Assembly: GCF_000003815.2 (NCBI RefSeq)
Contig: NC_049993.1
Span: forward strand, 18,162,544 to 18,226,543
Origin: Branchiostoma floridae
Lineage: Eukaryota > Chordata > Leptocardii > Amphioxiformes > Branchiostomatidae
Reading direction: 5' to 3'
Length of the DNA stretch: 64,000 bases
This document shows positions 13,230 through 26,569 of this stretch, in pieces. Within the stretch, counting starts at the first letter, position 1. Every line of letters begins with the position of its first letter. Below the pieces are notes generated by a model. It saw only the letters and a list, made by a program, of their open reading frames with translations. It made no database searches and was not told the origin of the DNA. Both the position numbers and the translations under genes were made by a program.

Positions 13230-14125
13230 TCTAAAATTGGGTACCTACCTACTGGCTGCAAACTGCCTGCAATAATACACCAAGGCTGTACATTTGTAAC
13301 TGTAAAATGAATAACAGCCTTAGCAGTCCTAGACATAAAAAACATCCGACCGCCGCCGTAAGATAGATCTATTTGCGCAACATTGTGGGGTAGCTGTGTC
13401 ATACTTCATTGCGAGACTTTAATAAATATTCAACCTGGACTAGGTCGAAACGGAAACGTTAGTATCCAGTCCTAGTTCTTTTACGTACATTCCATCAATT
13501 ACAAACAGTACATTTGTGACTAAAATAAACAAAACCCTTGGCAGTACTAGACATAAAATCATCCCCTAACATTTCCTCACGACGCCACCAGAGACAGATG
13601 TATTTCATCTACATTACGGGAGATATACGTCATGGCGGGACTTTGATATATCTTTAATCTGTAGTTCTGTACTGAATAAAAACTTAAATATTAGCAGCCA
13701 GTCCTAGTTATTCCACACACATTCTGTCATGCGCAAGCAGTACATTTGTGACTGTAAAATGAACAATCCCCTTGGAAGTTGTAGACATGAAACCACCCCA
13801 ACATTTCCCCACGACGCCATTGCAAGATATATGTGTCTCTTCTATATTACGGAAGAGATGTGTCATAGCGAGACTTTGATATATCTTCAATCTGGGCTGA
13901 ATAGAAACTGAAATATTAGCAGCCAGTCGTAGTTATTCCACACACATTCTGTCAGGCCGGGCAGAGCAGTTGTGACTGTAAAATGAACAATACCCTATGG
14001 CAGTTCTAGACATCTCCTATCCTTCACCCCCTTCACCTACTGGCATCTGATAAAACCATCCCAACATTTTCTAGGACGCCACCACAAGATGTATGTGTTT
14101 CTCCTACATTGTGGGAGATATAAGT
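13230..14125. repeat. About 232-bp tandem repeat, four degenerate copies
   Basis: Copies align at gtacatttgtaactgtaaaa (13281), gtacatttgtgactaaaata (13508), gtacatttgtgactgtaaaa (13740) and gcagttgtgactgtaaaatg (about 13967). Each also has tagacat-aaa-catcc and tattacgg-agagat boxes. Confidence 0.8.
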
Positions 14126-14214
14126 CATTTTTCTTAGTTTGTCTTTATATACATATATATATATTGCAATGCACGAAATGCAATCATTAAACAGGCCTTA
14201 AATCATGCGCTTAA

Positions 14215-14316
14215 GTGCGTTTTTCTTACATCTGTCCGTTTGGCACACATCAACACAAAATTAAAGGGTTACCATTTGGTCTATGCAATGCACCCTCCTC
14301 CTTTTCCTGTCTCTTG
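14215..14316 (+). pseudogene. Ty3/Gypsy-type reverse transcriptase fragment
   Basis: An open stretch of about 34 codons contains GLPFGLCNAPSSF, the well-known reverse-transcriptase block of Gypsy elements (usually PFGLxNAPxxFQ), preceded by a CPFG motif. The rest of the polyprotein is absent and the frame soon leaves the domain, so it is a decayed scrap of a retrotransposon. It has no start codon of its own. Confidence 0.75.
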
Positions 14317-14404
14317 GAGTCTGAGCATGCTTTGCGTAGCCTTAACAAATATCAAAATTCGCTTTTAAAGATCACATTACCTGAAGTGTTACGTCAGGGC
14401 TAAG

Positions 14405-15420
14405 AAGATTAAAAACACATTAGTATCTAGCTCTTTTTCGCTTTCGCAAACCATCATTTAACAGCACATTGTGATCGAACGGTACATTCAGTTCTAACAG
14501 TACATTTATGACTATAACAACTCCCTGGACACTTCATCTTCTACATAGCGGACATATAGCTCCATAAACAGCCTATTCCCCCGACAGCTGGACAGAATAG
14601 ATGCGTTTCTGTGCCATTACGGGACAGAAATGTCATCTGTCCCGTAGAAACTTCCAATTACACCCATGACTTATCTTCCTATAAAAACCGCCAACTGTCC
14701 GGCCGTCTTAAGGCGACTCACTCTACCGTTATAGTACGCACATTTCATCTTAATGTTTCCCACACTTTAGCGAAATGTTTCTAACACCCCATTCGTTATG
14801 ACTGTTAGGAAGATGCAGAAGGATTATCGTAACTCTGGCAGGGATTTTCCTATTACGAGTGCTTTTGGTTGAATGTGTAGAAAAAAAGAGCCTTTAAAAT
14901 GCCCAATGATTTACCAACATGATAAATCTATTAATGGACTTCACTGTAATGCTATAGCCTGAAGCAGCTAAGGGTGGCTTTTGAAACTTGCAAGTTATCG
15001 TATCTAAAGTAACTGACGAAAGATATAGGATGCTATCTGAAACCAAGTTATATAACGCTCTTGCTGAAACGTCCGACCGTTTCCAAAATCATATACAGTT
15101 ACTTGAGTAACTGCTTTTAGGCATATTTAAAGTTACCTGCGCCAGACAAATTCTACCTTCACTATTAATTGTGCAGCTTATATTTGCTGTCCATCTTTAG
15201 CCCTAACAACAAAAGCATCACACATCAGATAAAACAAGATTGCGAGAACTGTCGTAGAGTGGAACTCTGTCACAAAGTACATTAGGGAAATCATAACTTT
15301 GTTGCAGGTAACTTTGAACAATGCCTGGAGTTAGGCAGGCATAGGATTTGGGGCTTGAGACTTTGTCCAATGTACCATTACATAAACAGGTATCTGCTAA
15401 ACTGTCTGAAGCGAAGCTTT
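14405..15420. other. No gene recognised
   Basis: Contains gttacttgagtaactgcttt at about 15097, a dispersed motif also seen at 21985 and 57218. No coding segment is apparent. Confidence 0.4.
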
Positions 15421-15426
15421 TGTGCT

Positions 15427-15507
15427 GCGCCGATCTTGTGCCCTTGGGAAAGGCACTTTACACGACTTTCCTAATTTCACTTAAGTGAAAAATGAGTACA
15501 AAGGCTA
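15427..15507 (+). repeat. SINE family A fragment, plus strand
   Basis: cgatcttgtgcccttgggaa and aggcactttacacgactttc are identical to the same block in the full SINE at 27787-28284. Confidence 0.8.
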
Positions 15508-15544
15508 CAAAGGTCTTCAGCAAGTTGAAATAGCCTCAAATCGA

Positions 15545-15830
15545 AAGAAGAAGAAGTTATGCCGGCTATAGATATAGATATATTTACAGAAGCTGCACTG
15601 TTACTCTGAAGGGTGGTTATAGCAGGTAAATTGTATAGATACAGAAGTTTGCGTGTTACGCCGAAGGGCAGTTATGCCGGCTTTACAGATACAGAAGCTC
15701 GTGTGTTACGCCGAAGGGTGGCTGTACTGGCAAGCGCACATATACTGATACAGAGTATACTAGTATGTTACGCCGATGGGCAGTTATACCGCTTACACAG
15801 CCACAGACGCAGCTTCGATGCAGATATTAG
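15545..15830. repeat. About 60-bp tandem repeat, four to five copies
   Basis: Units carry gatacagaag, tgttacgccgaagggcagtt and atgccggc/tata. They begin around 15575, 15637, 15692 and 15755. Moderately diverged. Confidence 0.8.
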
Positions 15831-15887
15831 TATTATTACAGCTTATTTCCCTCGACAATGCCATTCAAATATTCCAGGGCGTTCTTA

Positions 15888-16077
15888 AGCCCCGTTTACA
15901 AATCAAGAGTTTAGCTCGGCCGACTTGTTAGCGAGCTCTAAATTACGAGGAGGCATGAACCTGATGCCTACGAACAGATGGCAGAGTTTCTTCGTCGGCA
16001 TTAGGGTCATACCTCCTCGTAATTTAGAACTCGCTGACAACTCGGCCGAGCTAAATTCTTGATTTGTAAACGGGGCT
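15888..16077. mobile_element. PIF/Harbinger-like MITE, TTA target duplication
   Basis: Ends AGCCCCGTTTACAAATCAAG and CTTGATTTGTAAACGGGGCT, flanked by TTA on both sides (15885-15887, 16078-16080). The core hairpin gcgagctctaaattacgagg is shared with 29350-29532. The termini resemble 4082-5144 (AGCCCCG-T-ACAAA). Confidence 0.9.
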
Positions 16078-16179
16078 TTACAGCTGAGTGCGCTTGCTGG
16101 CGGAGATCTTCAGTGCGCGGGTGAAGACTTTCATGTTCCGTCAGGTGATGTCAGTACGGTTGTGAATCGTCTGATCACT

Positions 16180-16720
16180 GTAGCATCCTTCACCGGCGTC
16201 TCTGAGGGCCTTGGCGTGATTATTAACCGGGAATACGCCGGGAAAGGAAAATACTGTATACCGGGAATGAATATACTGTAAATACAGAAATGTTCGCGGC
16301 CCCTTCACCGCGAATTTAAAACCACCGCGAACATTTTTCCATAACAGTAAGAGTTTATAGTGCATGGCAATACCGCGAAATTAAAACCACCGCGAAAAGT
16401 CCGTTTTCCCGCTACCGCGAAATTAAATCCCCGGGAAATTAAATGGATTTACAGTATACCGGGAAGCTTGTACGCCCCCCCCCCCCCCCCGGCACGCCTG
16501 CTGAAAGACATTCTTAATCATTATTGGCTCTGTTCTTTACGAAGGCTAGCAGGCGTACTAGGGGCTTATAAAAGCTTCCGGTATATATTCCTTTCCCGGC
16601 ATTTTTCCTTTCCCGGCGTATTCCCGGTTAAAAATCGCGAATCCACCCACCCCCTAAAAAAATCGCCAAGGCCCCCAGAGACGCCGGTGAAGGAGGCTAT
16701 GATCTCTGCGTGTTCACGGG
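16180..16720. mobile_element. Nested inverted-repeat elements
   Basis: Outer arms ccttcaccggcgtctctgag and ccagagacgccggtgaagg, with accgggaatacgccgggaaa mirrored by tttcccggcgtattcccggt. Inside sits a separate element (about 16272-16452) starting actgtaaatacagaaatgtt and ending aaatggatttacagta, with accgcgaa repeats. A C-run is at about 16472-16489. Confidence 0.8.
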
Positions 16721-16739
16721 CTAAAAAATGGCCAGGCTA

Positions 16740-18700
16740 ATACACACAGAGCAGTAGTGATGCCTAGTAGCTGATCATCAGTAACTTCAGTTATATAGAA
16801 AGCAGATTCCCTCTGTGAGTAGCGCTGAAGAATTCACATTCCACGTGCGTTTCGCGTTTTGACAAACCGACCATGGCTAAACCCATAAATTCCTACATAT
16901 TTGTACCATTAACAAGCAGCGAGAAGAAGCTAAGCCAACGTAGGACTACGGTACTTTCACCAACATGTGCATGTTCACCATACATGTATATTTGAATCCA
17001 TTTGATTCAGAATGAACATAATAACTGCGAATGATTGACTGATTGAGACCATCCGAAGGTAGACATTTATGTAGTTGATTACAAATGTTACCTTTTTAGT
17101 TTCGAGTTTTACTTTTGGTATATATGTTGATTCTATCGAAGTTTTCAAATTCTGAAGAGAGAAACGATGGATATGAACAACTGTCTTCTTCATTGTAATG
17201 GCTCCCACGCACAAGCAACTATCCTAATCCTGTTCTGGTATGAGCAACACGTTTTGCTTATGATCTGCCTATTTCATCCGTACCGAATCGGCGTGTGTGA
17301 ATATACATCATCTCAACCGGGAAAATAGGAAGTACACACATCAGGTCACCTTGGCGGGAACTTCTGATGTCACCATTTGAATGCGAGGCTGTGAATTATG
17401 AAGCTATGTTCAGTTCATTTTCTAGGAGGCAATGGTTGTAAGCTAACATTCGAATGATGAATTTAGCACAATGTTTGGGTTCATACGACCAAATCACCAT
17501 CGCCTGAGTAGAGTTGAGTTTATCAAAGCGTTCTACTGGAAGATTTAGATGAAATACGTAACCGGCTCAGTGAAGTTGAACTCAACTTCAATTATTTCTT
17601 ACTGAGCAAGCGTGAGCTAACTTTCAAATAACTTCTGATTAGGAGAGTTTTACTGTCGCTGGTTCTACAATAAATACAGCAACCGGGTTTAGTTTAAGAA
17701 AACGTATCTAATTTTGTTCATCTTGTCGGATTTATGAAGAATGGAGACATCATGCAAGACGTTGAAGCATCATATGGTCCCTGAATTTGGCTGAATACAC
17801 CACTTTTAGCTGATGATAGGACCCGTTCACCTTTGGTGTGTTTACGACAGGGAATTAAATTAAGTCATTTTGGCGCATTTATATGATTTGTAGTATAGCT
17901 AAATGTTGTACATTACTGATGTAGCATACTTGTATTAAATAAAATGTTCTTGAGTATTAGAATACAAAGTTCGTTTTCACTATCATTCTTCAAGTAGATG
18001 AGATGTTCAAATTGTTAGATATTACTATATTATTAGTTATAGTCCTACCGCCATGCACGGCGTACATACAAGTTGCCATACATACGTAGTAACTGCTACA
18101 GTTGTCGCACTATAAGGTTTTGCGACAATAGTAACAAGTACAATGCATGACAACTTGCACGAGGCAATTCGAGCTCGTACACCGTACTTGGCAGTAGAAA
18201 AAATTGCCACACCTTGTACCTGCTACCACTACCGCACAATAAAGTTCTCTTTACAATTAAATTCAATATCTTTACGATCCCTATAAAGTTTTACAAGCTG
18301 TTTTGGACTGGAAATATTGTCTTAAATCCTTGTCCATAGACGATTTTGCAACAAACTTGTTTAAAACATCATAAACAACAACAAAAAATGTACGTGACCA
18401 CGTTTCGTGATAGGAAAGGTAATCTACGGTCGCCTATTAGTATTACCACAGTGAGAGCAATATTTCATTAGAAGCCCATCCTGACGGCAGTTAACGCCTC
18501 CATGTGCGATTAGGAGGCATGAAATTGTGAAGCTGTATTTACCGCACTCGTGTTATACTGCGCTCGTGATCTACTGGATATTAAACCTCCAAGAGCTGAA
18601 GCTATAACGAATGGAAGCTAGAACTATAACTATAACTTGTAACTGCTATACCTTTATATATACATATATATATATATATAAATTGAAAGACTTTTATGTG
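16740..18700. other. No gene recognised
   Basis: AT-rich, with TA-dinucleotide runs near 18657-18690. Some sequence near 17400-17640 looks like an old duplication (gtaagctaacattcgaat / gtgagctaactttcaaat). No coding evidence. Confidence 0.4.
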
Positions 18701-18714
18701 AATGTAGAACAGTG

Positions 18715-20210
18715 CTAGCTGTGATTTGAAATCTCATAAAAACCGTCACAAAGCTAGTACAAAGTCATTTCTCCTCAATTTGGGCTTCTAACATTTTACT
18801 AGAAAACTGAAGCATAGCCGTTTATGCGTAGCCGTTTTAGCTATAAAACCTTAAATGCACAATAACAATTCGTGACAAAATACTCAGTGCAGTGATTTCG
18901 CCTCTCAAAGAAATCGTCAAAGCCATCAAAGTACTTAAAATGTCATCAAAGGTACTAAAAGTGGCATTCGTTACCTATTCGTGTTGTTAACAGTTTATGT
19001 GTGACAGTAAATCGAAGCCTTTATACTATAGCCGTTCACTTTAAATACACGTTGAAAACGTTAAATCCACAGTAACAATTCGTAACAAAGATACTCATGA
19101 TCAGTGCTGTGATTTGAGATCTCATAGAAGTCGTCATAAAGTCACAAAAGCTAGTGAAAGCGGCGTTGTTACCTATTTGCCCCGCTAAGATTTTATAAGT
19201 AACGGCACACTAAATCCCTTATACTATAGCGCTATCAGCTATACTTCAAATATACATTGCACGCTTTAAATACACAGTAATTGTTCATAGCAAAATACAG
19301 TGCTATAATTTAAAATCTCAAAGAAGTCGTCACGAAGTCACAAAAAGCTATTAAAAGTGACGTTTGCTACCTATTTGATTTTATGAGTACCGGTAAACTT
19401 GAGTCTGCTCCTCACCTCACCTCACCGGTCCCATAGCCTCACCGGCCGTAGGGGCAGCAATCCCATCAACATAAGTCTTCCATCTTCTTCTGCTACATGC
19501 TTATTATTAGCCGGTCCAGCTATACTTTACATATAAATTGGAAACGTTAAATCCACAGTAACAATTCGTAACAAATATACTCAGTGCTGTGATTTGAGAT
19601 CTCAAATAAATCGTCATAAAGTCACAAAAGCTAGTAAGAGTTGCGTTTGTTGCCTATTTGCACGGCTAGAATTAACGGTAAACTACAGCCCTTAAACTGT
19701 AGCCGCTCAGCTATACTTTAAATGTACATTGAAAACATTAAGTCAACAGTAACAATTCATAGCAAAATACAAAGGTGCGCTTTAAAATGTCAAAGGAACC
19801 GTTAAAAAGCTATTCAAAGTGGCGGTTGCTACCCATTCGATTTTATGAGTACCGGTAAACGTCAGCCTGTTATACTACAGGCGTTTCAGCTATACTTTAA
19901 ATACAAATTAAAAACCTTAATGCCACAATGATTATTCATGGCAAAATACAGGGCTAGGATTTAAAATCTCAAAGACATCGTCACAAAGGCTAGTAAAAGT
20001 AGCGTTTGTTACCTATTCGGACCGCTGAGACTTTATGCGTACCGGTAAACTTGAGCCTACCACAATGCAGTTGTTTCAGCTATACTTTAAATATACACTG
20101 AAGTCCTTACATCCACAGTACTTATTCATAGTAGAATGATCAGTGATTAAAACGACAAAAAGTCGTTACAGAGTTACAAAAGCTAATGACACTTTTTATG
20201 AGGCGCTGCA
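18715..20210. repeat. Satellite-like tandem array, about eight units of 170-220 bp
   Basis: Units share gtgattt-a-atctca, gtc-t-aaagtcacaaaagc, ttttatg-gtaccggtaaac and ttcagctatactttaaatat. An unrelated GC-richer insert sits at about 19405-19515. Confidence 0.85.
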
Positions 20211-20219
20211 CACTGATGG

Positions 20220-21530
20220 CGGTGTAATACCGGCACTACTAGTATATTAAAGCCGTTTCGCAGAAACTACTTCTTCTGCATTCTAATCGATGTTTTGGCG
20301 CCAAAACAGCTTCATCGCAAGTGTCATCTAAGGTCAGGTATAATCTGGAATAGTCCTTTTAACTCCTGTCTGGCAGATAGTGCTACCTCACAGCTAGAAC
20401 GTCTTTTCTATCGACCATTGTCTCAGCCAAAAAAGGCGTTAAATGGGCACCTCTTAACGTCCCAGCTTAATAGGCATGTCTTCTTTAAGAGCTTGCTTTC
20501 TTAAGTGGCTATCGCGCTCTCACGTTCTTAAGATTGAAGACGAGGTTTGTCCTCAAGGCGCCTGCCAAGGTGAGATAAACCTTTACAATAAATCTGTTCA
20601 CAGGTTGGTGTTCCAGTCCATATTGGACAACGGCGTTCCATGCGGAAGGGTGCGTGACCTTAGAATGGAGGTCAAAAGTACGGCCGTGAAGTAGCGTGGG
20701 AGGGGGGGGGGGTCGTCAGACCTTAACGGGACGTTATCGGGTTACAAACGGTCATATCAGGTTACAAAGGTGACGGTTCGGTCTTCGGGGACCCCCCTCG
20801 TGAGAACGTCTTACGAAACTGGACAATATAAAGTGGGGCTCTTTGTCTGAAGAAAGAAGTCAGACCCAACCTATCTAGATATAAACAACACTAGTATTCG
20901 AGAAGTCTATTTATATAATATTATTTATCACTGTTCATTGTTACATGCATATCCCCTATCTTTGTTTCTACTACATGTGCATGTGCTTGCAATTAGCCTA
21001 CGGGCACGAACTGACAAATAAACGTTCTATATTTTCTTGAGGTGTGTGGTAAAGAAGCAGTGATGATCTAGTTGCGAGAGTTTAGACTCAAATCTCGCGT
21101 GACAACTTGGGCGTGACTATCTTCTCGACAGGCGGGGTACCATGACAACGCCGCGTTGAATTCGGGTCATAAAAACAAGCGCCTACAATTAATACTAAGG
21201 AACATAGAAAGGGGATTTCTATACACACCGCAAATAAGAAAGGAAGGGGAACTACGTGATATTGGGTGATTCTATTGCACTGCACGGGTACCACCTTTAC
21301 CCTCAGATGACCTTATTTCTGCATAATTGCCTAGTTGCGACCAGTGGGACTGAAATCTTGACTTTCTAAGAAGCGATCTAAATCTAATAGCTAATGGCAA
21401 TGCGCAAAACAATTGGGGAATACTCGTCTTCTGGATGATTAAAGTAATTAACTCTCATAAGACTGCCACGATAAAAGCAGTGTTACGCCGATGAAGGTTA
21501 GACATCTAGGTATCCAGGTAATAAGAAACG
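20220..21530. other. No gene recognised
   Basis: Includes a G-run at 20701-20711. Two overlapping open frames near 20295-20694 lack any known motif. Confidence 0.35.
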
Positions 21531-21539
21531 CCAAATAGA

Positions 21540-21707
21540 AATGGACCGGTCCCCAAACCCCGCCCCCTGTTCGATCATGGTTCTATTTCGAACACGTCCG
21601 TCAAAAAAGCCGTTTCTGTCCCACGGTGGCATGTTTTGACGGAGGTGTTCGAAATAGAATAGGGGGTTCTATTTGTTCGATATGGCGTTCGACAGGATCG
21701 GTCCATT
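21540..21707. mobile_element. Palindromic MITE (AATGGACC family), copy 2
   Basis: Inverted relative to 12907-13074: starts AATGGACCGGTCCCCAAAC and ends GACAGGATCGGTCCATT. Inner hairpin arms ctatttcgaacacgtccgtc and gacggaggtgttcgaaatag. Confidence 0.85.
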
Positions 21708-22328
21708 ACTCAAGCAACTGGATATGATTTGAAAACGTTCAGACGTTTCAGGCAGAATCCACTACCTTTCGTCAGTGACACTGACAGTGTTGCTGACAGT
21801 AATCCAGACTTTATCTAGACTTTATTCAAATTACAACAAGACAATACAGCATGCTGCACCAGGCAGCAAGATGCTGACGTTGTGCAGCATACACATTAAG
21901 GCACATGCATAGTACAATACAATAATAATAATACATAATCATCTTAATATCATCATCATTATAATAATACAATAAATACAGTAATCCAGTTGCTTGAGTA
22001 ATTGCTATTTGGCGTAAAAACAATGTTATCAACGCTTTCTCAAGCAAGTCTTAAACACCAGGATATCTGACGTGTGCACACTTCAAGGACTACTAATGCT
22101 GTATTAGGAGATATCCTTAAATTCACCCTTCCTCGTTGCCCCGTGAAGTTTTAAGAGTTGCCTAATAAAACGCATCATAACTTATACGTACAGAAATAAC
22201 TTAAAATCCATTCTAAAGCTCCTTACGAAGCGTAATGGGGCCGCCGAGTAGGTAAGTCCGAGCTAAATATCAGGAATACAGATACTACGCAAGGGCATAG
22301 GGATTCCCGGCTGATTGCAAGGTAAATG

Positions 22329-22575
22329 TGCGTATATTTTTAAGTGCGCATGAGGTCCGTATGGAAGACTTAGCCTCTACCAGATGACATATAGACAGAT
22401 GCCAAACGAGTTAGCTGGTCGCAAACCATACTCCTCGGTCAGCTAACTCGATTGGTAGCTTATCTGTCTATATTTGTACAATTTCTACTATTTTTCTAGT
22501 GACCTGTGGAGCCTGGTAGAGGCTAAGACCGCCCTACGGGCCTCATACGCACTTGAAAACACATGAAAATACATG
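22329..22575. mobile_element. Harbinger-like MITE relative, ends decayed
   Basis: Arms agcctctaccag...gagttagctgg-cg are mirrored by cg-cagctaactcg...ctggtagaggct. The same internal plan (gacctgtggagcctggt-gagg) is in the intact copy at 38520-38838. Confidence 0.75.
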
Positions 22576-22699
22576 CACAGGCAATGCGGTACGGACCTGT
22601 TTACCGTTCGGAGCACTTATTCTACGGAATAGAAAAGAATATGAAATGAACGTCGCGTTGGTCATAAAATTTCGATCAACAGCACACAGGGCAAGGGGC

Positions 22700-25560
22700 T
22701 CAGTTAAAGAGGCAATGATGTCCTTGAAATAGATGAATCCGGATGAAACTTCGCATTATTCATAAAAGCACATGGCAAAGGGCTTTGCGTCCACGGCTAT
22801 ACAGGTAATGGTGTCCTGTTCTGCTTTATGCTTAGTGGTGAAAGTGTCCTACTTTACATAACCGTGGAATGAACGATCGAAACCTCAAAGATTTCACCTT
22901 GAAAATTCTGCACAACAAAGCAAAGGGCAACCTTACTTCGAGGATTGCCGCCTAGTTATTTCGTTTCCCTTACCTTAAAAGGGACTATAAGAAGGTACCA
23001 AAACCTGCAAGAAACCTCTTTCATTGTCACGTAATTCCTAGGTTCAAAATGTAAAGGGTAAAAGTCTTACAGGCCAAGGATACACAGGCGATGATGGGCA
23101 GTTGGTTTCGCATTCGGCATGAGAAGTGTCGTTTCACTTGCCTTGAAAAAGTAGTTATCAAAACCTACAAGAAACCTCCATCATTCTCATGTTATCTCTG
23201 GTACAATAACGCAAGGGCAAAACGGCTTAGAGGCCACGGATACACAGGCAATGATGGGTAGTTTCTTCCGCATTCGGTGAAGAAAGTGTCGTTTCACTTG
23301 CATTAAAAGACTAAGTGGGTACGAAAACGTGTAAGGCACCTACCTCATTCACATGTAATTCATATGTTCAACATGACAAAGGGCATACGGCTTAGGGGCT
23401 AAGGCTACATTGGCTATGGTGGGCAGTTCGTTTCGCATTTGGTGAGTGAAGTATCGTTTTACTGGCCTTAAAAAGACGGGGTACGAAAACTTGTAAGACA
23501 CCTCGCTCATTCACATGTAATTCATAGGCTCAACACCGCAAAGGGCAAATGGCTTAGAGGCCAAGGGAACAAAGGCAATGATCATATGATGGGCAGTTGG
23601 TTTTGCATTCGGCATGGGCAGTTTCGTTTCACTTGCCTTAACAAAAGGACTCTGAGTAGGTATGAAAATCTCACGTAATACCCAGGTTCAACATCACAAA
23701 GGGCATACGGCTTAGGGCTAATGTTGACGGGCAGTTAGTTTCGCATTTGGTGAGGGAAGTGGAAAGTGTTGTTTCACTTGCATGCCTTAAATAAAGAACT
23801 CTATAAGTAGGTATTCAAATTCAAAAGGAACTTCAATTCTCACGTAATTCATAGGTTCAACAACACAAAGGGTATACGGATTACAAGCCAAGCATGCTTA
23901 GGCTATGCTGGCCAAATTATTTCGCATTTGGCTAGGAAGCGTCGTTTCCATTGTCGTAAATATAGGACTCTAAGTAGGTATCAAAACTGCAAGAGAGCTC
24001 CCCCAATTTTCACGTAATTCATAGGTTCAACAATGTAAAGGCCAAATGGCTTAGAGGCTAAGGATACACAGGCAATGATGGGCAGTTGGTTTGGCATTGG
24101 TAAGAGAAGTGCCGTTTCTCTTGCCATGTATATAAGACTCTAAGTACTTATCAAAACCTGCGAGAAACCTCCATAATTCCCAGGTTAACAACGCAAAAGG
24201 CAAACAGCTTAGAGACGAAGGTTACACTGGCAATGATGGGCAGTTGGTTTAGCATTTGGCATAGAAAGTGTAGTTTCACTTGCATAAATATGGGACCCTA
24301 CGTAGGTATCAAAACCTGCAAGAAAGCTCCCCAATTTTCACGTAATTCACAGGTCCAACAATGTACTAAAGTGCATACGGCTTAGAGGCTAAGGATACAC
24401 AGGCAATGATGGGCAGTTGGTTTTGCATTGGTAAGAGAAGTGCCGTTTCACTTGCCTTGAATATAAGACTCTACGTAGTTATCAAAACCTGAAAGAAACC
24501 TTCATCATTCTGATGTAATTCCCAGGTTAACAACGCAAAAGGCAAACAGCTTAGAGACTGAGGCTACACAGGCAATGATGGGCAGTTGTTTCGCATTTGG
24601 TGAGTGAAAAATCGCTTCACTTGCCGTAAATATAGGACTTAAAGTAGGTATAAAAACTGTAAGAAAGCTCCCCAATTTTCACATAATTCATAAGTTCAAC
24701 AATGTAAAGGGCATACGGCTTAGACGCTTAAGTTCACAGGCAATGATGGGCAGTTGGTTTAGCATTCAGTGTGGAAGATGTCTTTTGAGTTGCCTTCAAA
24801 AGGATTCAAGTTTCCTTCAAAACCTGTAAGAAAGCTCCCCAATTCTCAAGTAACTTATAGGTTTAACACTGCAAAGGCCAACTGGCTTAGAGGCCAAAGT
24901 TACACAGGCAATGATCATATGGGCAGTTGGTTTTGCATTGGTAAGAGAAGTGCCGTTTCACTTCACTCTAAGTAGTTATCAAAACCTGAAAGAAATCTCC
25001 ATAATTCCCAAGTTAACAACGCAAAAGGCAAACAGCTTAGAGACGAAGGATACACTGTCAATGACGGGCAGTTGGTTTAGCATTTGGCATAGAAAGTGTA
25101 GTTTCACTTGCCATAAATATGGGACCCTACGTAGGTATCAAAACCTGCAAGAAAGCTCCCCAATTTTCACGTAATTCACAGGTCCAACAATGTACTAAAG
25201 TGCATACGGCTTAGAGGCTAAGGATACACAGGCAATGATGGGCAGTTGGTTTAGCATTGGTAAGAGAAGTGCCGTTTCACTTGCCTTAAATATAAGACTC
25301 TGAGTAGTTATCAAAACCTGCAAGAAACCTCCATAATTCCCAGGTTAACAACGCAAAAGGCAAACGGCTTAGAGACGAAGGTTACATTGGCAATGATGGG
25401 CAGTTGGTTTAGCATTCGGAGTGTCATTTCACTTGCCACATATAGAGCCCTAAATAGGTATTTTAAAACCCGCCAGAAAACTCATTATAATCACGTAATC
25501 CCAGGTGCAACAACACGAGGGGCGAGCGGCTTACTCCAAGGTTAACCAGGTAACGATGTT
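22700..25560. repeat. Satellite array, about 16 units of 145-175 bp
   Basis: Each unit has acaggcaatgatgggcagtt, a gtttcacttgcc block, gtaggtatcaaaacctgcaa and cacgtaattc-caggtt. Unit anchors at 24081, 24239, 24412, 24581, 24749, 24922, 25067, 25241 and 25399 show the spacing. Segments about 828 bp apart are more alike than neighbours. Confidence 0.92.
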
Positions 25561-25878
25561 TGCGTTTGTTACGGGGAAATCATTTGCTCTTAAAAATAGA
25601 AGCCAAGGTAGATGAATCCGCTACAACACCAAGGGCAGAGGGCTTACTCCAAGGGCAAACAGGTAAAATTGGCGCGGTTCTGTCTGGCGTGCGACAAGTG
25701 TTTAAGTCGTGTTTTACATGCCGTGCTAGTAGCTGAGTCTGAGTATTTTATAGGGTAGAATATTGAGGTGATATGAATGCAGGAAGTCTTGAACACATAC
25801 ACACACTGCAGTACAGCAAGGAGTGTCGAGGAGTCAGACTGTCTATCTTCCACTTCCGGTTATCAGGGATCAGTGACA

Positions 25879-26569
25879 GGACTAACTTCACATTTCCAAA
25901 CCGGGTCCCGGTCGGACAGCTTTAGGGAACGAAAAGTACTAGTATGATATAAAAGACATAAAACTTCACGAGACGTAAAGAGAATAGTCGTGAGCATTAT
26001 TTGTGTATATCTTTACGTAGTATACATTTCTATTTTTCGTTTCCACAAACAGCCAATATGGGTTGTACTAATACCTCAATTGAGCTGGCTCCATGGAGGT
26101 ATCAGTACAACCCTGCGCCCAACCTACCAGCTCCATGAAGCCAGCTCCACGCGCTTTGAATACATATATAGCCACGTTTCACGTCACCTTCAAAAGAAAT
26201 TTATAGTTCGCTTTGAATTCATACAATTGGTTCACGTCACCTTCATAAGAAATTTATAGTCCGCTATGGAGACGCCCTGGTAACACATTCTTTCACCTCT
26301 ACGAACTTGAAATACATAGACATGTTTCATTTCACCTTCAAGAGAGATTCATAGTTCGATTTCTTGTAAACAATAACACTTGCAGGTTTTATTTTAGTAA
26401 TAATTGAAGTCATTACTTGTCATGCCGTCATTAATATAATCCATTATTAACTAGATTCCAATTAAAACAGATTTGTGGCACTTACAGCTACGGCCAACAT
26501 TCCTCCACCTCTACATCTCGGCACCTATACAGCCCTGCCGAGCCTCGGTTTGGAAATGTGACGTTAGCC
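25879..26569. mobile_element. Inverted-repeat DNA transposon (TTCACATTTCC family), 690 bp
   Basis: Left end cttcacatttccaaaccggg, right end ctcggtttggaaatgtgacg. A 183-bp relative with clean TTA duplications is at 37781-37963. Inside are a ggttgtactaatacctc hairpin and about 70-bp cacgtcaccttca repeats. Confidence 0.75.

Noticed and set aside
22700-25560. CRISPR-like array
   Set aside because: Units of 145-175 bp diverge along their whole length with no repeat/spacer division. This is a eukaryotic satellite.
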